Origin: Herbaspirillum autotrophicum
GTDB lineage: Bacteria; Pseudomonadota; Gammaproteobacteria; Burkholderiales; Burkholderiaceae_D
DNA length: 64,000 nt
NCBI RefSeq assembly: GCF_001189915.1
Contig: NZ_LFLS01000001.1
Coordinates: 62,001-126,000, forward strand
Direction of reading: 5' to 3'
Below the pieces are notes generated by a model that was given only the letters and a program-made list of their open reading frames with translations, was not told the origin of the DNA and did no database searches. Shown one piece after another: positions 1-8,946 of this stretch; the first letter of the stretch is position 1; the number at the start of each line of letters is the position of its first letter. The position numbers and the translations under genes are program-made.

Positions 1-720
1 CAATTTGCCGCTCATGATGCGCGTTACCGCTGATTCGACATCGGCGCCGGGGCCGATGATGGCGGGTGACTTGCCGCCGAGTTCCAGCGTCACCGGCACC
101 AGATTGTCGCTGGCGGCGCGCATGACGGCGCGGCCGGTGGCGGTGGAACCGGTGAACAGCAAGTGATCGAACGGCAAAGCGCAAAAGGCACGGGCGACCT
201 CGGCGTCGCCATTGATCACGGTCACTTCATCGGGGGCCAGCGTGCTGTGCATCCATTGCGCCAGCAACGCGCCGAATGCCGGTGAATCCTCCGACAGCTT
301 GAGCATGGCCAGATTGCCGGCGGCGAGCGCGCAGACCAACGGCGCGATGCTGAGCAGCAAGGGGTAATTCCACGGCACCACGATGCCGATCACGCCCAGG
401 GGCTGCGGCAGCAATTGATTGCGGGCCGGTTGATACCAGAAAGAGGTGGCGCGCCGCTGCGGTTGCATCCAGCGCTGGCCGTGCGCCAGCGCATGGTCGA
501 TGGCTTGCAGGCAAGGAACGATTTCCAGCAGCTCGGTTTCATGCACTGAACGCTGACCGAAATCCTGCCCGATGGCAGCGGCAATCGCATGGCGCTGCGC
601 CAGCAGCATGCTGCGCAAGGCTTGCAGCCGTTGCCTGCGCAGCGGCCACGGGGTTGTCAGTGTCGCGCGCGAGCGCGCATGCAGCGCCTGAAAACTCTCG
701 TTGAGCGCGCTGGTCGTCAT
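1..720 (-). CDS. Aldehyde dehydrogenase, coniferyl-aldehyde-dehydrogenase type (partial, C-terminus outside window)
   Basis: About 240 N-terminal residues are visible; the gene runs off the left edge. The reading frame carries the aldehyde dehydrogenase cofactor-domain landmarks GIVVPWNYPLLL (the N of PWN is the oxyanion-hole asparagine), FTGSTATGR and LELGGKSP, whose Glu is the usual general base. The catalytic Cys lies beyond the edge. The N-terminus lacks the long leader of betaine- or succinate-semialdehyde dehydrogenases and resembles the shorter, membrane-associated class that contains coniferyl and fatty aldehyde dehydrogenases. The start at 720 is 7 nt after the moeA stop, so it is probably the last gene of the molybdenum-cofactor operon, although NAD(P)-dependent aldehyde oxidation needs no molybdenum. 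The substrate is not determined. Confidence 0.85.
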   Translation of the reverse strand, partial: MTTSALNESFQALHARSRATLTTPWPLRRQRLQALRSMLLAQRHAIAAAIGQDFGQRSVHETELLEIVPCLQAIDHALAHGQRWMQPQRRATSFWYQPARNQLLPQPLGVIGIVVPWNYPLLLSIAPLVCALAAGNLAMLKLSEDSPAFGALLAQWMHSTLAPDEVTVINGDAEVARAFCALPFDHLLFTGSTATGRAVMRAASDNLVPVTLELGGKSPAIIGPGADVESAVTRIMSGKL

Positions 721-727
721 GACCGGC

Positions 728-2014
728 TCAGACCAGACCGTCGAACAACACGACCTGTACCAGATCGCCGCTGGCGACATTACCTTGGTCATCGTTGAGC
801 ACGACAATGCAATTGGCATCCGACATCGACCGCAAGATACCCGAGCCTTGTTCGCCGGTCAGGCGCACACGCCAGATGCCGTCGTCGTCAGCGCTGAGGA
901 TACCGCGCTGATATTCGGTACGGCCCGGGCGCTTGCGAATCGCCGAGCGCGAGACCACCTGCAGCCGCGGCAACGGCGCCTGTTCGGCCCCCATCATGTG
1001 CAGCAAGGCGTCGCGCACGATGAAGTAAAAGCTGATCATGACCGCCACCGGATTGCCGGGCAAGCCAAACAGATAGGCTTCCTTGTCGCCCGAGGCGATG
1101 CGCCCGAATGCCATCGGCCGGCCCGGACGCATGCCGATTTTCCAGAACGACATATCACCCAGTTGCTGCATGATCTGTTTGGTGTAATCGGCAGCCCCGA
1201 CCGACACGCCGCCCGACGTGATCACGGCATCGGCATCTTCGGCCGCACGGCGGAATGCGGCTTCGAGTGCCGCCGGATCGTCATTGATGACGCCCATGTC
1301 GAGCATTTCGCAGCCGAGCCGCTTGAGCATGCCGTACAAGGTATAGCGGTTGGAGTCATAGACGCAGCCGGGTGTCAGCACTTCGCCGACCGAGCGCAAT
1401 TCATCGCCGGTGGAAAAGAAGGCCACGCGCAGGCGCCGTTGCACCGCGACTTCCGCCACGCCGAGCGAAGCCAGCATGCCGATATCGGCAGGGCGCAGAA
1501 TCTTGCCGCGCCGCAGGGCGGTCTGGCCGGTGCGCAAATCTTCGCCGGCACGACGCCGGTTGTCGCCGGTCTTGACGGCACCGGCGGGAATCGTGACAGC
1601 GCCGTCGGTGGCAGCGTGCGTCAATTCCTGCGGGATCACGGTATCGCAACCGTCCGGCATCACGGCACCGGTCATGATGCGCACACAGGTGCCGGCGCTG
1701 ACGTTGTGTGCATAGTGCTGGCCGGCGTGAATGGTGGCGACCACCGGCAGCGTGCGTTCGCCGCTGGCGGGCAAGTCGTCGCCGCGCAAGGCATAGCCAT
1801 CCATGGCCGAGTTGTCGTTGGCCGGGACGTTGATGCCGGACACGATATCCTGCGCCAGCACGCGGTCGAGGGCACTGCGGATCGCCAGTTTTTCGAACGT
1901 GGCAAGCGGCGGCACGAAGTCGTTGATGACTTGTCTGGCCTGGGTCACGCTCATGGCGTCCGGATCGTATCCGGACAGGCAACTGATGATGTCGGACAGG
2001 TTGGTGCGGGTCAT
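728..2014 (-). CDS. moeA: Molybdopterin molybdenumtransferase MoeA
   Basis: This 428-residue protein inserts molybdate into adenylylated molybdopterin in the last steps of molybdenum cofactor synthesis in the cytoplasm. The sequence shows the MoeA signature NDNSAMDGYALRG (about residues 66-78), TSGGVSVGAADYTKQ in the MoCF-binding domain, and GLPGNPVAVMISF. The length is typical of the family (about 410 residues). The start at 2014 overlaps the mobA stop in an ATGA arrangement, which decides it over an upstream in-frame ATG at 2065 and suggests translational coupling. It is the fourth gene of chrA-moaA-mobA-moeA. Confidence 0.95.
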   Translation of the reverse strand: MTRTNLSDIISCLSGYDPDAMSVTQARQVINDFVPPLATFEKLAIRSALDRVLAQDIVSGINVPANDNSAMDGYALRGDDLPASGERTLPVVATIHAGQHYAHNVSAGTCVRIMTGAVMPDGCDTVIPQELTHAATDGAVTIPAGAVKTGDNRRRAGEDLRTGQTALRRGKILRPADIGMLASLGVAEVAVQRRLRVAFFSTGDELRSVGEVLTPGCVYDSNRYTLYGMLKRLGCEMLDMGVINDDPAALEAAFRRAAEDADAVITSGGVSVGAADYTKQIMQQLGDMSFWKIGMRPGRPMAFGRIASGDKEAYLFGLPGNPVAVMISFYFIVRDALLHMMGAEQAPLPRLQVVSRSAIRKRPGRTEYQRGILSADDDGIWRVRLTGEQGSGILRSMSDANCIVVLNDDQGNVASGDLVQVVLFDGLV

Positions 2015-2625
2015 TGCGTATCGGATTCCAGTTGATGCAACTCTTGCAGGGTATTGATATTGCAAAACGCCTGTTCGTCTGGGAAACAGACTTCTGCCGC
2101 CGGTACATTGGCAAACCAGCGATCCATTTTACGTTCGCCGGCCTGCAGATAGTGCGTCAGTTGCGGCAGCAGGCTGGTGTGCAGCAAACAAAACACCGGA
2201 TGCCGGCGCGGCTGTGCCGGATCGCCGCTGACGGCGATGGCGGCATGCGGTGTCGCCGGCGTCAGTCCCGCACGCAGACGGTCGGCCAGATCCAGCGGCA
2301 AGAATGGCGAGTCGCATGGCACGGCCAACAACCATGGTGTCTGGCAGTGCGTCAGCGCCGCTTGCAATCCGGCCAGCGGCCCCGGGAAATCCGGTTCCAG
2401 ATCGGTCCACAACGGCAGGCCGAAGCGCGCGTATTGTTCCGGATTGCGGTTGGCGCTGATGGCCAGTGACCCGACCTGTGCCTGCAGCCGGCGTATCGCA
2501 TGCGCTACCAGCGGTTCGCCATGTAACTGTTGCAAACCTTTGTCGACCGCACCCATGCGCGTGCCGCGACCGCCGGCGAGGATCAGGCCGGTAATCTGCT
2601 GGAGGGCGGGTACCGGGTTTGCCAT
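2011..2625 (-). CDS. mobA: Molybdenum cofactor guanylyltransferase MobA
   Basis: This 204-residue protein transfers GMP from GTP to molybdopterin to make the guanine dinucleotide cofactor used by DMSO-reductase-family enzymes. The N-terminal nucleotide-binding loop LAGGRGTRMG (residues 16-25) is followed by the conserved Lys of VDKG. Further on are VPCDSPFLP (metal-binding Asp) and a CNINT segment near the C-terminus, as in MobA. The start codon shares one base with the moaA stop (TGATG) and its stop overlaps the moeA start, so all three are probably translated in a coupled way. Confidence 0.95.
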   Translation of the reverse strand: MANPVPALQQITGLILAGGRGTRMGAVDKGLQQLHGEPLVAHAIRRLQAQVGSLAISANRNPEQYARFGLPLWTDLEPDFPGPLAGLQAALTHCQTPWLLAVPCDSPFLPLDLADRLRAGLTPATPHAAIAVSGDPAQPRRHPVFCLLHTSLLPQLTHYLQAGERKMDRWFANVPAAEVCFPDEQAFCNINTLQELHQLESDTQ

Positions 2626-3734
2626 CAGCCGCCGATATACGACATTTCGACCTTGCGTTGCGTGCTGCTGGTCGGTTTTGCGGCGCTGCGCAGTTCAGAG
2701 TAGCGGTCACCGCGCTGGCGCCACAGCAGCGCAATCGCGGACGAAATCTCGGCATCGCTGCGGGCATCGCGCAACAGCGCGCGCAAATCATGACCGTCGG
2801 TGCCGAACAGGCAGGTGTAAATCTTGCCTTCGGTGGACAGCCGGGCGCGACTGCAATCGCCGCAAAAGGCGCGCGTGACGCTGGAAATGACGCCGATCTC
2901 GCCGCTGCCATCAACATAGCGCCAGCGCTGCGCGGTTTCGCCGGCATAGTTGGCATCCACCGGTTGCAGCGGCAAGACGGCATTGATGCGCCGGATCACT
3001 TCTGCCGATGGCACCACTTCATCCATGCGCCAGCCGTTGGAGCTGCCGACATCCATGTATTCGATGAAGCGCAAGATGTAAGGCGTGTCCTTGAAGTGCC
3101 GCGCCATGCTCAGGACTTCGTGATCGTTGAGCCCTTTCTTGACCACCATGTTGATCTTGATCGGACCGAGTCCGACCTGATGTGCGGCTTCGATGCCGCG
3201 CAATACCTGTGCGACCGCGAAGTCGACATCGTTCATGCGCTTGAAGTTGGCATCGTCGAGCGCATCCAGCGACACGGTGACGCGATTGAGGCCGGCATCC
3301 TTGAGCGCCTGCGCCTTTTGCGCCAGCAAGGCGCCATTGGTGGTCAGTGTCAGATCCAGTTCGCGGCCGTCCGGCGTGCGCAGTTCGCGCAGCATGGCAA
3401 TCAGCCGCTCCAGATGTTTGCGCAACAGCGGCTCGCCGCCGGTCAGACGGATTTTTTCGACGCCATGCGCTACGAACAGGGATGCCAGCCGCGCAATTTC
3501 TTCGAAGCTCAGCAGCGAGGCGTGCGGCAGGAAACTGTAATTCTTGTCGAATACTTCCTTCGGCATGCAATAGACGCAGCGGAAGTTGCAGCGGTCAGTG
3601 ACGGAAATGCGCAGGTCATGCAAAGGCCGCGCCAGACTGTCGGCAAGCATGCCGGTCGGCGTTTCGAGTAAGGCAGGGACTGTCGCCCCGACGACCTGGC
3701 GTTGGTCGAGAATGGAGATGATGCGCGTGTTCAT
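2625..3734 (-). CDS. moaA: GTP 3',8-cyclase MoaA (radical SAM)
   Basis: MoaA converts GTP to 3',8-cyclo-GTP, the first step of molybdenum cofactor synthesis. The 369-residue product has the radical-SAM cluster motif CNFRCVYC (Cys49, Cys53, Cys56). Near the C-terminus is the second cluster-binding set CGDC...C in a segment beginning [12 protein letters not shown]. It ends in GG, the C-terminal diglycine that MoaA proteins use. The frame is open a long way upstream through chrA, but the start at 3734 is fixed by the ATGA overlap with the chrA stop and by the fit to family length. The N-terminus is about 35 residues longer than E. coli MoaA before the radical-SAM core. Confidence 0.96.
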   Translation of the reverse strand: MNTRIISILDQRQVVGATVPALLETPTGMLADSLARPLHDLRISVTDRCNFRCVYCMPKEVFDKNYSFLPHASLLSFEEIARLASLFVAHGVEKIRLTGGEPLLRKHLERLIAMLRELRTPDGRELDLTLTTNGALLAQKAQALKDAGLNRVTVSLDALDDANFKRMNDVDFAVAQVLRGIEAAHQVGLGPIKINMVVKKGLNDHEVLSMARHFKDTPYILRFIEYMDVGSSNGWRMDEVVPSAEVIRRINAVLPLQPVDANYAGETAQRWRYVDGSGEIGVISSVTRAFCGDCSRARLSTEGKIYTCLFGTDGHDLRALLRDARSDAEISSAIALLWRQRGDRYSELRSAAKPTSSTQRKVEMSYIGG

Positions 3735-5080
3735 GGTGACAGATAAGATAGCACGAGGCCGCATAATGCACAGCCGAGAATCAGTTTTATCGTTCCCGTA
3801 CGGAAACGAAATACGGCGATGCAGGCCAGCGCGGTAATGGCAATGGCGACCCGGTCCCAGCGCGCCGGTGACAGATCGAGCCGGAACACGTGGTAAGCAA
3901 AAAACAATGCCAGGCTGATGATGACGCCGACCACCGCCGCCGTGATCGCATTCAGCGGTGCGGTCAGCCGCACATCGTTGCGGGTGGCTTCGATCAGCGG
4001 GCCGCCGGCGAAGATGAAAATGAACGAGGGCAGGAAGGTAAACCAGGTGGCGACACAAGCGCCGGCGACACCGGCCAGCAGCAATTGCCCGGTGCCGAAC
4101 AATTCCGTGGTCCAGCCGCCGACAAAGCCGACAAATGCGACGATCATGATCAGCGGTCCGGGCGTGGTTTCGCCGAGCGCCAGACCATCGATCATTTGGG
4201 TCGGCAGCAACCAGTGATAGGTCTCGACCGCACCCTGATAGACATACGGCAGCACCGCATAGGCGCCGCCGAAGGTGAGCATGGCGGCCTTGGTAAAGAA
4301 CCAGCCCATTTGCGCCAGCGGACTGTGGCTGCCGAACACTGCCGCCAGCGCGGCCCATACCAGCGCCCCGAGCGCGATACCGGTGATGGCGGTACGCACC
4401 AGCCGCGACCATGAAAAACGGGCGTGCCCGGGCGTCGGCGTATCGTCGTCGATCAAGGCCAGACCATTGGCGGCACTGGTGGCTGCATGCTGTGCTGCGG
4501 AAGCGGAAAATTGCGCCGGTCGCCAGCGTGCGCCGAGGATGCCGATCGCAGCCGCACTCAAGACGATCAGCGGGAATGGCACGCCGGCCACGGTAATGGC
4601 CAGCAGGGCAGCGGCCGCAATCAATATCAAGGCGGTGCTTTTCAGGGCGCGCTGACCGATGCGCCAGGCGGCACCGAGCACGATGGCGACAATCGCCGGC
4701 TTGATGCCATACAAGATGCCGGCCACTGCCGGTACGCTGCCGAAGGCCAGATAAATCCAGCTCAGCGCGATCAGAATCAATAATGACGGCAGTACGAACA
4801 GGGTGCCAGCGATGACGCCGCCAATGCCGCGGTGCATGAGCCAGCCGATGTATACCGCCAATTGGGTGGCTTCCGGACCCGGCAACACCATGCAATAGTT
4901 GAGCGCATGCAGAAAGCGCTGCTCGGAAATCCAGCGTCGCTTTTCCACCAGTTCCGTATGCATCAGGGCAATCTGGCCCGCCGGGCCGCCAAAACTGATG
5001 AAGCCGAGCTTGCACCAATAGCGGCTGGCCTCGGCAAGCGAGACAGCGGCAGGGCGTTGATGCAGGGGCACAGGTGTCAT
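3731..5080 (-). CDS. chrA: Chromate transporter ChrA, long two-domain type
   Basis: This is a 449-residue inner-membrane protein with two CHR halves. The first holds [12 protein letters not shown] and [12 protein letters not shown] (about residues 30-80); the second holds [18 protein letters not shown] and [21 protein letters not shown] (about residues 285-345). Both halves are rich in hydrophobic segments, giving about 10-12 membrane spans. In studied members ChrA exports chromate, probably by proton-linked antiport. No chrB or chrC is beside it. Its stop overlaps the moaA start, making it the first gene of the molybdenum cofactor operon. This is unusual and raises the question whether the oxyanion handled here is really chromate. 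Family call is firm; substrate is not. Confidence 0.92.
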   Translation of the reverse strand: MTPVPLHQRPAAVSLAEASRYWCKLGFISFGGPAGQIALMHTELVEKRRWISEQRFLHALNYCMVLPGPEATQLAVYIGWLMHRGIGGVIAGTLFVLPSLLILIALSWIYLAFGSVPAVAGILYGIKPAIVAIVLGAAWRIGQRALKSTALILIAAAALLAITVAGVPFPLIVLSAAAIGILGARWRPAQFSASAAQHAATSAANGLALIDDDTPTPGHARFSWSRLVRTAITGIALGALVWAALAAVFGSHSPLAQMGWFFTKAAMLTFGGAYAVLPYVYQGAVETYHWLLPTQMIDGLALGETTPGPLIMIVAFVGFVGGWTTELFGTGQLLLAGVAGACVATWFTFLPSFIFIFAGGPLIEATRNDVRLTAPLNAITAAVVGVIISLALFFAYHVFRLDLSPARWDRVAIAITALACIAVFRFRTGTIKLILGCALCGLVLSYLSP

Positions 5081-5307
5081 GGCGATATGGCTGGACGAGA
5101 AATGACGGGAAACGGGACGCTTGGGAGCATCCTCCTGGCTATCTTAGGGGATTGCGCCGCTGGTGGCGCAATACAGGTAGCTGCTGATGACAGTATTACA
5201 GACAAATGTCGGGACAAAAATGCGGACAACAAAAAAGGGAGTTTTCACTCCCTTTTTTGCTGGTTCATGCGACAGCCGCTTGCGCGGCATCGCATGAGGT
5301 CCGTCGG
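5081..5307. other. Intergenic region between rne 3' end and chrA 5' end
   Basis: It holds the rne terminator (5231-5258) and the presumed promoter and leader of the chrA-moaA-mobA-moeA operon. No well-matched -35/-10 pair or recognisable molybdenum-cofactor riboswitch could be picked out by eye. Confidence 0.5.
5231..5258 (-). terminator. Rho-independent terminator of rne
   Basis: An inverted repeat AAAAAAGGGAG / CTCCCTTTTTT with a 6-nt loop lies about 50 nt beyond the rne stop. It is A/T-flanked on both sides and could work in either direction, but only rne reads into it. Confidence 0.85.
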
Positions 5308-8259
5308 TCAACGACGCGTTTCGACTTGCTGCAGCGGTTCGTTCGACTGTTGCTGAGCCGGTTTGCGTTCACGCGGTACGCGTGGCGCAACGACGATCTG
5401 GGCGGCGGCTTCCTGGGCTGCACGCAGCTTTTCAGGATCGGTGCCGGCCAGTGTCAGTCCGGCTGAGGCCAGCATGTCTTGCAACGCTGCCGAAGTCTTG
5501 GCGGCCGGTGCGGTAGCAACCGGTGTCGCGACAGGGGCCGGCGCTGGCACTGGGGTCGGCGCAGCTTCCGGCAACAGACTGATCTGTTGTGGTTGCGCTG
5601 CTGGTGCCGGAGCAACGTCGACTGCCGGCGCTGCGGTTTCTGTCACTGCCGGTGCACTTGCTTCCACTTCCGCTGCCGGTGCTGCCACGACTTCTGCCAC
5701 CGGGGCAGGAGCAACTGCGGGAGCAGGAGCAACTTCAGGTGTCACCTCGGCAGCAATAACCGGAGCAACAGCCTCAGCAACGACTGGTGTAACTTCAGCG
5801 GCCGGTGTTTCGGCAACGGTTGCGGTTGTCACGCTGGCAACTGATTCCGTTGCGGCCGGGGCGACAACTGCTGGTGCTGCTGGCTGAGTCGATTCCACGG
5901 CGTCGGCGGCGACTGCTTCTGTCGAGGCGTTGTCTGCCTGTTCCAGGCCTTCGCCATCTTCACCGTTGGCACCGTTTTCACCTGGTTCGCGTTCACGACG
6001 GTTGCGGTTGCGACCACCGCGACGGCGACGGCGGCGTGGTTCGCTGCCATCTTCGTTGCCGGCTTCAACCGGGTTGCCGCTGACTTGCGCGACTTCACCG
6101 TCAGCCGCTGGTGCGCTGATGACACCGGCTGCCAGTGCTGCTTCCAGTGGCAATGCTTCTTCCGGCTTGAGGTTTTCCTTGCGCTCTTCACGCGGGGCGC
6201 GTGGCGGACGTGGCTCGCGCGGCTCGTTGCGACGTGCTTCGCGGGCTTCGTTGCTTTCGCGCGGTTCACGGCTTTCGCGTGGCTCGCGTGGTTCGCGATT
6301 GTTGTCACGTGGTTCACGTGGTTCGCGCGCTTCCTTCGGTTCGCGTGGCGGACGCGGCGGGCGTGCCGGCTTGCCTTCGGTGGCTTCCGGCTTGCCGGAC
6401 TCGTCACGGGCCTGACGCGGTGTGTCATCACGTTCGCCGTTGCGGCCATTGCGACCGTTACGGTTGCGCGGGCCGCGACCATTGCGGTCACCGTGCTCGC
6501 GTTTCTGCGGCGACTTGGCTTCCACCGGGGCGACGGCCGGAGCCGGTTCCACGGTTTTCTTGCGGAAGAAACTCCAGATCTTGCCCAGCAGGCCGGCTTC
6601 AGGTGCCAGGGTCGGCAGTGGTTCCGGTGCTTTGCGTTCCACGATCGGGGCAGGCTGATCAGGGGTGATGCCCTTGACCACGGCTTCCTGACGCGGCTTG
6701 ACGTCTTCTTTCTGACGCTTGCTGTAACCGATATCGGTTTCTGCCGTTTCGGCCATGGCGTAGCTGGCCTGGGCATCGTCGAGGCGCGGATCGTCGTGCT
6801 TGATCCGTTCCATCTTGTAATGCGGGGTTTCCAGATGCTTGTTCGGGATCATGATGATCGTGACGCGATGACGCGTTTCGATCTTCAGGATTTCACCGCG
6901 CTTTTCATTGAGCAGGAAGGCGGCGACATCCACCGGCGCCTGCACGTGAATGGCGGCCGAGTTTTCTTTCATTGCTTCTTCCTGGATGATGCGCAGGACT
7001 TGCAATGCCGACGATTCCGTATCGCGGATGTGACCGGTGCCGTTGCAGCGCGGGCAGGTCACGTGGCTGCCTTCGGACAGCGACGGACGCAGACGCTGAC
7101 GCGACAGCTCCATCAGGCCGAAGCGCGAAATTTTGCCCATTTGTACACGGGCACGATCATGATGCAGTGCATCCTTCAGACGCGATTCGACTTCGCGCTG
7201 ATTCTTGGTGTTCTCCATGTCGATGAAGTCGATCACGATCAGACCGCCCAGATCGCGCAGACGCAATTGGCGGGCTACTTCATCGGCAGCTTCGAGATTG
7301 GTGTAGAACGCGGTGGTTTCGATGTCACTGCCGCGGGTGGCGCGGGCCGAGTTGACGTCGACCGAAACCAGTGCTTCGGTGTGATCGATCACGATGGCGC
7401 CGCCGGATGGCAGCGGTACGGTACGCGAGTAGGCGGTTTCGATCTGGTGTTCGATCTGGAAACGCGAGAACAGCGGCACGTCGTCGTGGTAGCGCTTGAC
7501 CCGGTGCACCATGTCCGGCATCACGTGCGCCATGAACTGCTGGGCTTGCTCGTGGATGTCGTCGGTGTCGATCAGGATTTCGCCGATGTCAGGCTGGAAG
7601 TAATCGCGGATGGCGCGGATCACCAGTGACGATTCCTGATAAATCAGGAACGCGCCGGAACCGGACTGGCCGGCGCCTTCGATGGCGCGCCAGAGTTGCA
7701 TGAGGTAATTCAGATCCCACTGCAGTTCATCGACATTGCGACCGATGCCGGCAGTGCGGGCAATCACCGACATGCCGCCCGGCAAGTCGAGTTTGTCCAT
7801 GGTTTCGCGCAGTTCCTGGCGATCTTCGCCTTCGACCCGGCGCGATACGCCGCCGCCGCGCGGATTGTTTGGCATCAGGACCAGATAACGGCCGGCCAGC
7901 GAAATGAAGGAGGTCAGTGCCGCGCCCTTGTTGCCGCGCTCTTCCTTTTCCACCTGGACGATGATTTCCTGGCCTTCGCGCAGCGCTTCCTTGATGGAAG
8001 CATTGCGGACATCGATGCCTTCCTTGAAGTAGGTGCGGGCAACTTCCTTGAATGGCAGGAAGCCGTGACGTTCTTCGCCGTAGTTGACGAAGCAGGCTTC
8101 GAGCGATGGCTCGATGCGGGTAATCACGCCTTTGTAGATATTCGACTTGCGCTGTTCGCGTCCGGTCGCTTCGATGTCGATATCGATCAGTTTCTGACCG
8201 TCGACGATGGCTACGCGCAATTCTTCTTGCTGCGTAGCATTGAACAACATACGTTTCAT
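5308..8259 (-). CDS. rne: Ribonuclease E
   Basis: This 983-residue endoribonuclease is the scaffold of the RNA degradosome and processes rRNA, tRNA and mRNA. The N-terminal catalytic half starts MKRMLFNATQQEELRVA, followed by the S1 domain (about residues 35-125), VDVNSARATRG and VIDFIDMENTKN, which carry the catalytic Asp positions. The zinc-link CPRCNGTGHI (about residue 405) dimerises the enzyme. From about residue 520 the protein is low-complexity: basic Arg/Glu/Pro repeats (REPREPRE type), an Arg/Asn-rich stretch, then an Ala/Pro/Val-rich tail, as expected for the disordered degradosome-scaffold half. The start at 8259 has GGAG 9 nt upstream; an in-frame ATG at 8286 is less likely. Head-to-head with rluC, as in E. 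coli. Confidence 0.96.
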   Translation of the reverse strand: MKRMLFNATQQEELRVAIVDGQKLIDIDIEATGREQRKSNIYKGVITRIEPSLEACFVNYGEERHGFLPFKEVARTYFKEGIDVRNASIKEALREGQEIIVQVEKEERGNKGAALTSFISLAGRYLVLMPNNPRGGGVSRRVEGEDRQELRETMDKLDLPGGMSVIARTAGIGRNVDELQWDLNYLMQLWRAIEGAGQSGSGAFLIYQESSLVIRAIRDYFQPDIGEILIDTDDIHEQAQQFMAHVMPDMVHRVKRYHDDVPLFSRFQIEHQIETAYSRTVPLPSGGAIVIDHTEALVSVDVNSARATRGSDIETTAFYTNLEAADEVARQLRLRDLGGLIVIDFIDMENTKNQREVESRLKDALHHDRARVQMGKISRFGLMELSRQRLRPSLSEGSHVTCPRCNGTGHIRDTESSALQVLRIIQEEAMKENSAAIHVQAPVDVAAFLLNEKRGEILKIETRHRVTIIMIPNKHLETPHYKMERIKHDDPRLDDAQASYAMAETAETDIGYSKRQKEDVKPRQEAVVKGITPDQPAPIVERKAPEPLPTLAPEAGLLGKIWSFFRKKTVEPAPAVAPVEAKSPQKREHGDRNGRGPRNRNGRNGRNGERDDTPRQARDESGKPEATEGKPARPPRPPREPKEAREPREPRDNNREPREPRESREPRESNEAREARRNEPREPRPPRAPREERKENLKPEEALPLEAALAAGVISAPAADGEVAQVSGNPVEAGNEDGSEPRRRRRRGGRNRNRREREPGENGANGEDGEGLEQADNASTEAVAADAVESTQPAAPAVVAPAATESVASVTTATVAETPAAEVTPVVAEAVAPVIAAEVTPEVAPAPAVAPAPVAEVVAAPAAEVEASAPAVTETAAPAVDVAPAPAAQPQQISLLPEAAPTPVPAPAPVATPVATAPAAKTSAALQDMLASAGLTLAGTDPEKLRAAQEAAAQIVVAPRVPRERKPAQQQSNEPLQQVETRR

Positions 8260-8576
8260 GTTTTCACTCCGAGGCCCGAAGGCCATCTTCAGTGCCGCTC
8301 TTTCTAATTGAAAAGCGTCACAAGTACAGGGATGTACGCGGGAACGAAGTGATTGGGGGAGGGAATTGCCTTACTGTGGGGAGCGCTGCCTGACAGCGCT
8401 CATGCACAAGGGGGCGCGGATGTTGTCAACCGGAAAGCCGGGTAGCTCCGTATCCGCACATGTCGTTCCGCAAACGGCGGTCACGATGGCTGCGGACGGT
8501 AAGCCAGGTTGTTGAGCCAAACGAAGTATTATTCTAAAGGTTGGCAAATCGGCAATCGGGTTCTACAGCATCAACC

Positions 8577-8600
8577 GGCAAGCTTATCAACGAGCTTGCC
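8577..8600. other. Stem-loop in the rne leader region
   Basis: A perfect 8-bp inverted repeat GGCAAGCT / AGCTTGCC around an 8-nt loop lies about 320 nt upstream of the rne start. Candidate structural element of the rne 5' leader. Confidence 0.4.
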
Positions 8601-8833
8601 AGACTTTTATCCTGATAATCCAAACAATTCTATTCGACATCCAAGTGCGTTATCCGATTGCAACTACGGTGCAAACTAGACTCGCGCAGGGGTGTTGCGT
8701 ACACGTTTTTTTGGGTCCCCTCAAATCGTGCGCGGTGCAATTTTTGGCGGTCGACACGTGGCGTACTGCGTACGATGTGCATCAACTGCCGGGATTGGCA
8801 CCGCGTATTGCGATTTTTAGTGTTCCCCTCCAT

Positions 8834-8849
8834 CTAATTTGCAAATTAG
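8834..8849. promoter_or_regulatory. 16-bp perfect palindrome upstream of rluC
   Basis: CTAATTTGCAAATTAG reads the same on both strands and lies 98 nt upstream of the rluC start. It could be an operator; no regulator is known from the sequence. Confidence 0.3.
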
Positions 8850-8946
8850 CGAGGCTGACGGAGACGCCTCTGTGTAGAATGGTCTTTTTAATTCTTACAC
8901 TATGTCGCCGGTTTTCTGACCAGCGTCGAGCGATTATATATTCAAA

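Larger units (their letters stand above)
8260..8946. other. Divergent rne/rluC control region, long untranslated leader
   Basis: These 687 bases lack a convincing gene. In E. coli the rne mRNA has a long leader through which RNase E controls its own synthesis, and this region could do the same job; that is inference. Visible structures are an 8-bp stem GGCAAGCT/AGCTTGCC with an 8-nt loop (8577-8600) and a perfect 16-bp palindrome (8834-8849) on the rluC side. No primary sequence match to the E. coli hp2/hp3 autoregulatory hairpins was recognised. Confidence 0.5.

Noticed and set aside
701-2035. 444-codon plus-strand frame opposite moeA
   Set aside because: Mirror of the conserved MoeA frame; no motif or ribosome-binding site.
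2625-5018. 797-codon open frame fusing upstream sequence to moaA
   Set aside because: The upstream part lies within chrA in another frame and reads as low-complexity Arg/His-rich sequence; moaA starts at 3734.
6085-7629. 514-codon plus-strand frame opposite rne
   Set aside because: It is antisense to the RNase E catalytic core, has no recognisable domain and is produced by GC-rich codon bias.
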